From CBDHCC01 sp965261015 (lineage in GTDB: Bacteria; Pseudomonadota; Alphaproteobacteria; Sphingomonadales; Sphingomonadaceae), in contig CBDHCC010000001.1 of the NCBI GenBank assembly GCA_965261015.1, positions 930,001 to 994,000 of the forward strand: a DNA stretch of 64,000 nt. The letters are read 5' to 3'. The position numbers were made by a program, and so were the translations under genes. The notes below the pieces were generated by a model that searched no databases, was not told the origin of the DNA, and saw only the letters and a list, made by a program, of their open reading frames with translations. How positions within the stretch are numbered: the first letter of the stretch is position 1; each line of letters opens with the position of its first letter. Positions 61,044 to 64,000 of the stretch are shown here, one piece after another.

Positions 61044-61727
61044 TTGACGCCTTCGTCCTTCGCCCGGCTGGCCCTGACCTCGACTCTGGCCTGTGTCGCC
61101 ACCTTCGGCGCAGGCGCTGCCCAGGCGGCGGAAGCAGAGGCCGCGGCCGCCAGCGTGGTGGCGACGGGTGCGGCGGAGACGGCGGGCGATCCGCAGTTCC
61201 GGTCGCTGTTCAACAGCTGGCGCATGACGGACGAGGGCACGGCCGGCGTCGCGTCGATCCCCAGCCAGAAGCCGGTCGATTCGATCCAGCTGTCGTCTTC
61301 CTTTGGGATGCGGTCGGATCCCTTCACCGGCCGCGCGCGGCGTCATGCCGGCATCGACATTCCCGGCCCGATCGGCACCCCCATCTACGCCACGGCCGAT
61401 GGAGTGGCAGAGCACGCCGGTTGGATGAATGGCTATGGCAATCTCGTCGAACTGAACCACGGGCGCGGGCTGGAGACTCGCTACGGCCATATGAGCCGGC
61501 TGGCGATCAGCCCCGGCGATCGGGTCACCAAGGGTCAGCTGATCGGCTATATGGGTTCGACCGGCCGTTCGACCGGCAGCCACCTGCATTATGAGGTTCG
61601 GATCGCCGGCGTGCCGGTCAACCCGCTGCCGTTCCTCGCATCCTCTGACTATATGGTCGCGCTGAAGGATGCGCCGCGCGGCACTCAGCTGGCGCTCGGC
61701 GGCCCGGACGAGAGCGGCGACGAATAA
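61044..61727 (+). CDS. Secreted M23-family peptidase (LytM/LasA type)
   Basis: A 227-residue exported protein with a signal peptide (LACVATFGAGAAQA) and a C-terminal LytM domain. The zinc ligands are visible: RRHAGIDIPGPIGTPIYA (His and Asp) and SHLHYEVRIAGVPVNPLPFL (HxH), with RYGHMSRL between. SSSFGMRSDPFTG opens the domain. It is expected to cut peptidoglycan cross-links or serve as an amidase activator. The TTG start has GGAG 7-10 bases upstream. The 190-base leader contains TTAACC-AGTCT-TTGTT at 60919-60934, similar to a CtrA box. Confidence 0.9.
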   Translation: MTPSSFARLALTSTLACVATFGAGAAQAAEAEAAAASVVATGAAETAGDPQFRSLFNSWRMTDEGTAGVASIPSQKPVDSIQLSSSFGMRSDPFTGRARRHAGIDIPGPIGTPIYATADGVAEHAGWMNGYGNLVELNHGRGLETRYGHMSRLAISPGDRVTKGQLIGYMGSTGRSTGSHLHYEVRIAGVPVNPLPFLASSDYMVALKDAPRGTQLALGGPDESGDE

Positions 61728-61773
61728 GGCGCGGCTTGTCGGGGCGGGTCCGCCGCCCCATTTCAATCCGGCT

Positions 61774-62103
61774 ATGGCCGAACCTCTCCAACTCTCCCAA
61801 TCCGCCGCGGGTCGCGTCTCCGCCATCGCGGCGCGTCAGGGTCGCGACGCGGTGCTGCGCCTCTCGGTCGAGGGCGGGGGGTGCTCGGGGTTCCAATATC
61901 GGTTCGCGATGGCGGACGCTGTGGACGCCGAGGATGTCCGCGTCGACGCGCATGGAGCGTCGCTGGTCGTCGATCCCATCAGCCTGGATCTGGTGCGCGG
62001 CAGCACCGTCGATTTCGTCCAGTCGCTCGGCGGGTCGTCCTTTCAGGTGACGAACCCCAACGCGGCCGCCGGCTGTGGCTGCGGTGCCAGCTTCGCCATC
62101 TGA
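61774..62103 (+). CDS. erpA: Iron-sulfur carrier protein, ErpA/IscA family
   Basis: A 109-residue A-type Fe-S carrier. The conserved Cys set is present: GGGCSGFQYRF (first Cys) and AAGCGCGASF (Cys pair), with VVDPISLDLVRGSTVDF between. It accepts Fe-S clusters and passes them to apo-proteins. The ErpA name is by similarity in length and in the VTNPNAAAGCGCG end; IscA cannot be fully excluded. Confidence 0.88.
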   Translation: MAEPLQLSQSAAGRVSAIAARQGRDAVLRLSVEGGGCSGFQYRFAMADAVDAEDVRVDAHGASLVVDPISLDLVRGSTVDFVQSLGGSSFQVTNPNAAAGCGCGASFAI

Positions 62104-62106
62104 CCG

Positions 62107-62135
62107 CTGACAGTCGGCCGCGCGTACGCTAGGGC
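62107..62135 (+). promoter_or_regulatory. xthA promoter, predicted leaderless
   Basis: CTGACA (62107-62112), a 17-base spacer and TAGGGC (62130-62135) end 7 bases before the ATG at 62143, so the message should start at or next to the start codon. Confidence 0.6.
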
Positions 62136-62142
62136 CGTCCAC

Positions 62143-62916
62143 ATGCGGATCGCCAGTTTCAACATTAATGGCGTCCGCGCCCGTTTGCCCCGCCTGCTCG
62201 ACTGGCTGGCCGACCGCCAGCCGGACGTCGCCTGCCTGCAAGAGGTCAAGGCGGAGGACGGCGAAGCGTTCGTGGAGGCGTTCGCGCAAGTCGGCTATCG
62301 GACGCTGTGGCACGGACAAAAGGGCTTTAACGGGGTGGCGATCCTGTCGCGCGAGTCCGCGGTGGAGCGGCAGCGCGGTCTGCCGGGTGATCCGACCGAC
62401 GAACAGGCCCGATATCTGGAGGCGGAGGTCGGCGGACTGATCGTGGCGTCGATCTACCTGCCGAACGGCAATCCGCAGCCCGGGCCGAAGTACGATTACA
62501 AGCTCGCCTGGATGGACCGGCTCGCCACCCATGCCGCGACCCTGCTGTCTCAGGAGTGGCCCGTCGTCCTGGCCGGCGACTACAACGTGATCCCGACGGA
62601 CGCCGACACCTTCTCCGTTCGGGCGATGGCCGGCGACGCCCTGACCCAGCCGGCGTCGCGGCACCGCTATCGCGCCCTCTTGGCGCAAGGGTGGACGGAT
62701 GCGCTGGAGGTGCGACACCCCGGCGGCGGCCCGTGGACCTTCTGGGATTATCAGGCCGGTGCCTGGGCGCGCGACGCGGGGTTCCGCATCGACCACCTGT
62801 TGCTCAGCCCTTCCGCCGCCGACCGCCTGATCGAAGCCGGAGTGGACAAGGCGGTGCGCGGACAGGAGAAAGCGAGCGACCACGCGCCCGCCTGGGTGGA
62901 ACTGGCCGACGCCTAG
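62143..62916 (+). CDS. xthA: Exodeoxyribonuclease III
   Basis: A 257-residue AP endonuclease/3'-5' exonuclease of base excision repair. Motifs are RIASFNINGVRARLPRLLDWL (metal-binding Asn), ACLQEVKAEDG (catalytic Glu), YLPNGNPQPGPKYDYKLAW, LAGDYNVIPTDAD (Asp-Asn pair) and ASDHAPAWVEL (catalytic Asp-His). It converges with the sirtuin gene; the two stop codons overlap in the palindrome CTAG at 62913-62916. Confidence 0.96.
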   Translation: MRIASFNINGVRARLPRLLDWLADRQPDVACLQEVKAEDGEAFVEAFAQVGYRTLWHGQKGFNGVAILSRESAVERQRGLPGDPTDEQARYLEAEVGGLIVASIYLPNGNPQPGPKYDYKLAWMDRLATHAATLLSQEWPVVLAGDYNVIPTDADTFSVRAMAGDALTQPASRHRYRALLAQGWTDALEVRHPGGGPWTFWDYQAGAWARDAGFRIDHLLLSPSAADRLIEAGVDKAVRGQEKASDHAPAWVELADA

Positions 62917-63635
62917 GGGGACGCCGCGGGTGTCGGGTCCCCGGCCAGCAGCTCGTCGATCCAGCGGGGCACCTGCTCGGTCGCCGGGCCGCGCCGATGT
63001 TCGTCGAACGCGGTGGTGGCCGGTGTCGCATCCAGGTTGAACTCGATCGTCCGCGCACCGGCCGCGGCGGCGACGCGGACGAAGTCCGCCGCCGGATAGA
63101 CGTTGGCGGACGTGCCGATGGCGGCGAACAGATCGCACCGATCCAGCGCGGCACCGATCTCGTCCATCCGGTGCGGCATCTCGCCGAAGAACACGACATC
63201 GGGTCGCAAGGTCCCTGTCCGGCAGGACGAACATGACAGGCCGGCCGGCAGTGGCCCGTTCCATCGCCGGCGCTCTCCACAATGCGCGCAGAGCGCCGAC
63301 CGCAAGGCACCGTGCATCGGGATCATCCGCTCGCTGCCGGCCCGCGCATGCAGGTCGTCCACATTCTGAGTGATCAGCGTGACCGTGCCCGCCCATTCGC
63401 GTTCCAGCCGCGCCAGAGCGCGGTGGGCGGCGTTCGGCTGCACGGTCGCCAGGGCGGCCCGCCTTGCGTCGTAGAACCCGTGGACCCGATCGGGCGCACG
63501 GGCGAGCGCACGCGGCGTGCAGATGTCCTCGACCCGCTCGCCGTCCCACAGGCCCCCGGCACCGCGGAAGGTGGCGAGCCCCGACTCCGCCGACACGCCC
63601 GCGCCGGTCAGCACGACGATGTGCCGCGCCGTCAC
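62913..63635 (-). CDS. cobB: NAD-dependent protein deacylase (sirtuin, CobB type)
   Basis: A 240-residue Sir2-family enzyme that removes acyl groups from lysines using NAD. Motifs are VVLTGAGVSAESGLATFRG (NAD site), TLITQNVDDLHARAGS, MHGALRSALC with the catalytic His, and a zinc site (CAHC ... CSSC). The Tyr and Arg in FYDARR match the class III pair that favours succinyl and malonyl lysine. The start is GTG overlapping the upstream gene's stop. Confidence 0.94.
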   Translation of the reverse strand: MTARHIVVLTGAGVSAESGLATFRGAGGLWDGERVEDICTPRALARAPDRVHGFYDARRAALATVQPNAAHRALARLEREWAGTVTLITQNVDDLHARAGSERMIPMHGALRSALCAHCGERRRWNGPLPAGLSCSSCRTGTLRPDVVFFGEMPHRMDEIGAALDRCDLFAAIGTSANVYPAADFVRVAAAAGARTIEFNLDATPATTAFDEHRRGPATEQVPRWIDELLAGDPTPAASP

Positions 63636-64000
63636 GCCAGCATTTTGTCGTAGAGCGTGTAGGTGCGGTTGCGCCGGGTGTTCAACGCGTCGGCGATCGC
63701 CACCATCCCGTCATTGTCCTCCAGGATCCAGCCGATCTCGCCGCGCGACGCTCCGTGGTTCGCAAGCGAGGCCTGGCGGATCTGCTCGATCAGCATGAAG
63801 GCCATCTGGCTGGCCAGGCGCCCACCCTGCAGCCGCTTGACCACACCCATCAGCGGCACGCGCACCGTGCGGACCTGCGGACGGCGCAGCCAGAGGAGCA
63901 GCCGCGCCCAGCCGAAGGGGAACAGCGACCCGCGCAGCGGTTTCACCGCCTCGTTCAGATCTGGCAATGTCATCATGAACGCGACGGGTTCGCCGTCATA
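63632..64000 (-). CDS. C-terminal part of a GNAT-like protein (runs off the window)
   Basis: At least 122 residues of a protein whose start lies beyond base 64000. The visible end reads DGEPVAFMMTLPDLNEAVKPLRG, then a hydrophobic/basic stretch, a segment with MAFMLIEQIRQASLANHGASRGEIGWILEDNDGM and NRTYTLYDKML. The GWILEDN...Y..Y-K pattern is seen in large proteins annotated as GNAT-like N-acetyltransferases. The Met codons near 63976 are internal, since the frame is open and family-like to the window edge. It overlaps cobB by GTGA. Confidence 0.75.
   Translation of the reverse strand, partial: YDGEPVAFMMTLPDLNEAVKPLRGSLFPFGWARLLLWLRRPQVRTVRVPLMGVVKRLQGGRLASQMAFMLIEQIRQASLANHGASRGEIGWILEDNDGMVAIADALNTRRNRTYTLYDKMLA

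Noticed and set aside
62913..62916. Shared CTAG stop codons of xthA and cobB as a special signal.
   Set aside because: Convergent genes sharing a CTAG is a compact arrangement, not evidence of regulation.

Overview
The window is a dense, very GC-rich chromosomal segment from an alphaproteobacterium, most likely Sphingomonadaceae. The evidence is a CcrM-type GANTC methyltransferase, a tiny aa3-type cytochrome oxidase subunit IV next to a three-gene pnt transhydrogenase, a phyP-nepR / phyR-ecfG general-stress locus, an alphaproteobacterial FtsZ tail, and meso-DAP type MurE. No phage, IS element or CRISPR array was seen, and composition is even throughout. This is housekeeping chromosome.

Layout. 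0.2-9.1 kb: mscL, then a long plus-strand run (lemA, two TPM proteins, NUDIX, glmM, small membrane protein, thiD-VOC fusion, rnhB), followed by ccrM and folP. 9.2-12.1 kb: unknown envelope proteins and an NtrC-like regulator whose catalytic motifs are all lost. 12.3-16.9 kb: cox subunit IV, pntA, a fasciclin lipoprotein, pntA2, pntB and a racemase. 17.2-26.8 kb: a winged-helix regulator, tRNA-Val, XRE regulator, nitroreductase/DUF418/YqaA genes, purL, an MliC-like lipoprotein, cysK and a DUF4350-like protein. 26.9-45.8 kb: the full division and cell wall cluster, mraZ-rsmH-ftsL-ftsI-murE-murF-mraY-murD-ftsW-murG-murC-murB-ddl-ftsQ-ftsA-ftsZ, with most genes overlapping by 1-7 bases and two extra small genes embedded. 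45.9-54.2 kb: SPOR/TPR protein, dgt, argS, SPOR protein, nagZ, tatABC and an entericidin. 54.2-58.1 kb: the general stress response module. 58.2-64 kb: glnE, an M23 peptidase, an ErpA-like protein, xthA, a sirtuin and a partial GNAT-like gene.

Most notable observations. (1) mraZ carries a perfect 22-bp tandem duplication that shifts its frame and joins it, without a stop, to rsmH; the upstream MraZ operator (four TCCCA repeats exactly 10 bp apart) is intact. (2) The SPOR/TPR gene after ftsZ is split by an apparent one-base loss in a G run. (3) An NtrC-family regulator has lost its receiver Asp and Lys, Walker A Lys, Walker B acidic pair and GAFTGA loop but keeps its DNA-binding helix-turn-helix. 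(4) At least four genes (purL, cysK, argS, xthA) have a -35/-10 promoter placed so that transcription should start at, or within a base or two of, the start codon, which implies leaderless mRNAs. (5) thiD is fused to a glyoxalase/VOC domain. (6) PhyP has a degenerate ATP-binding N-box, which fits a phosphatase rather than a kinase role.
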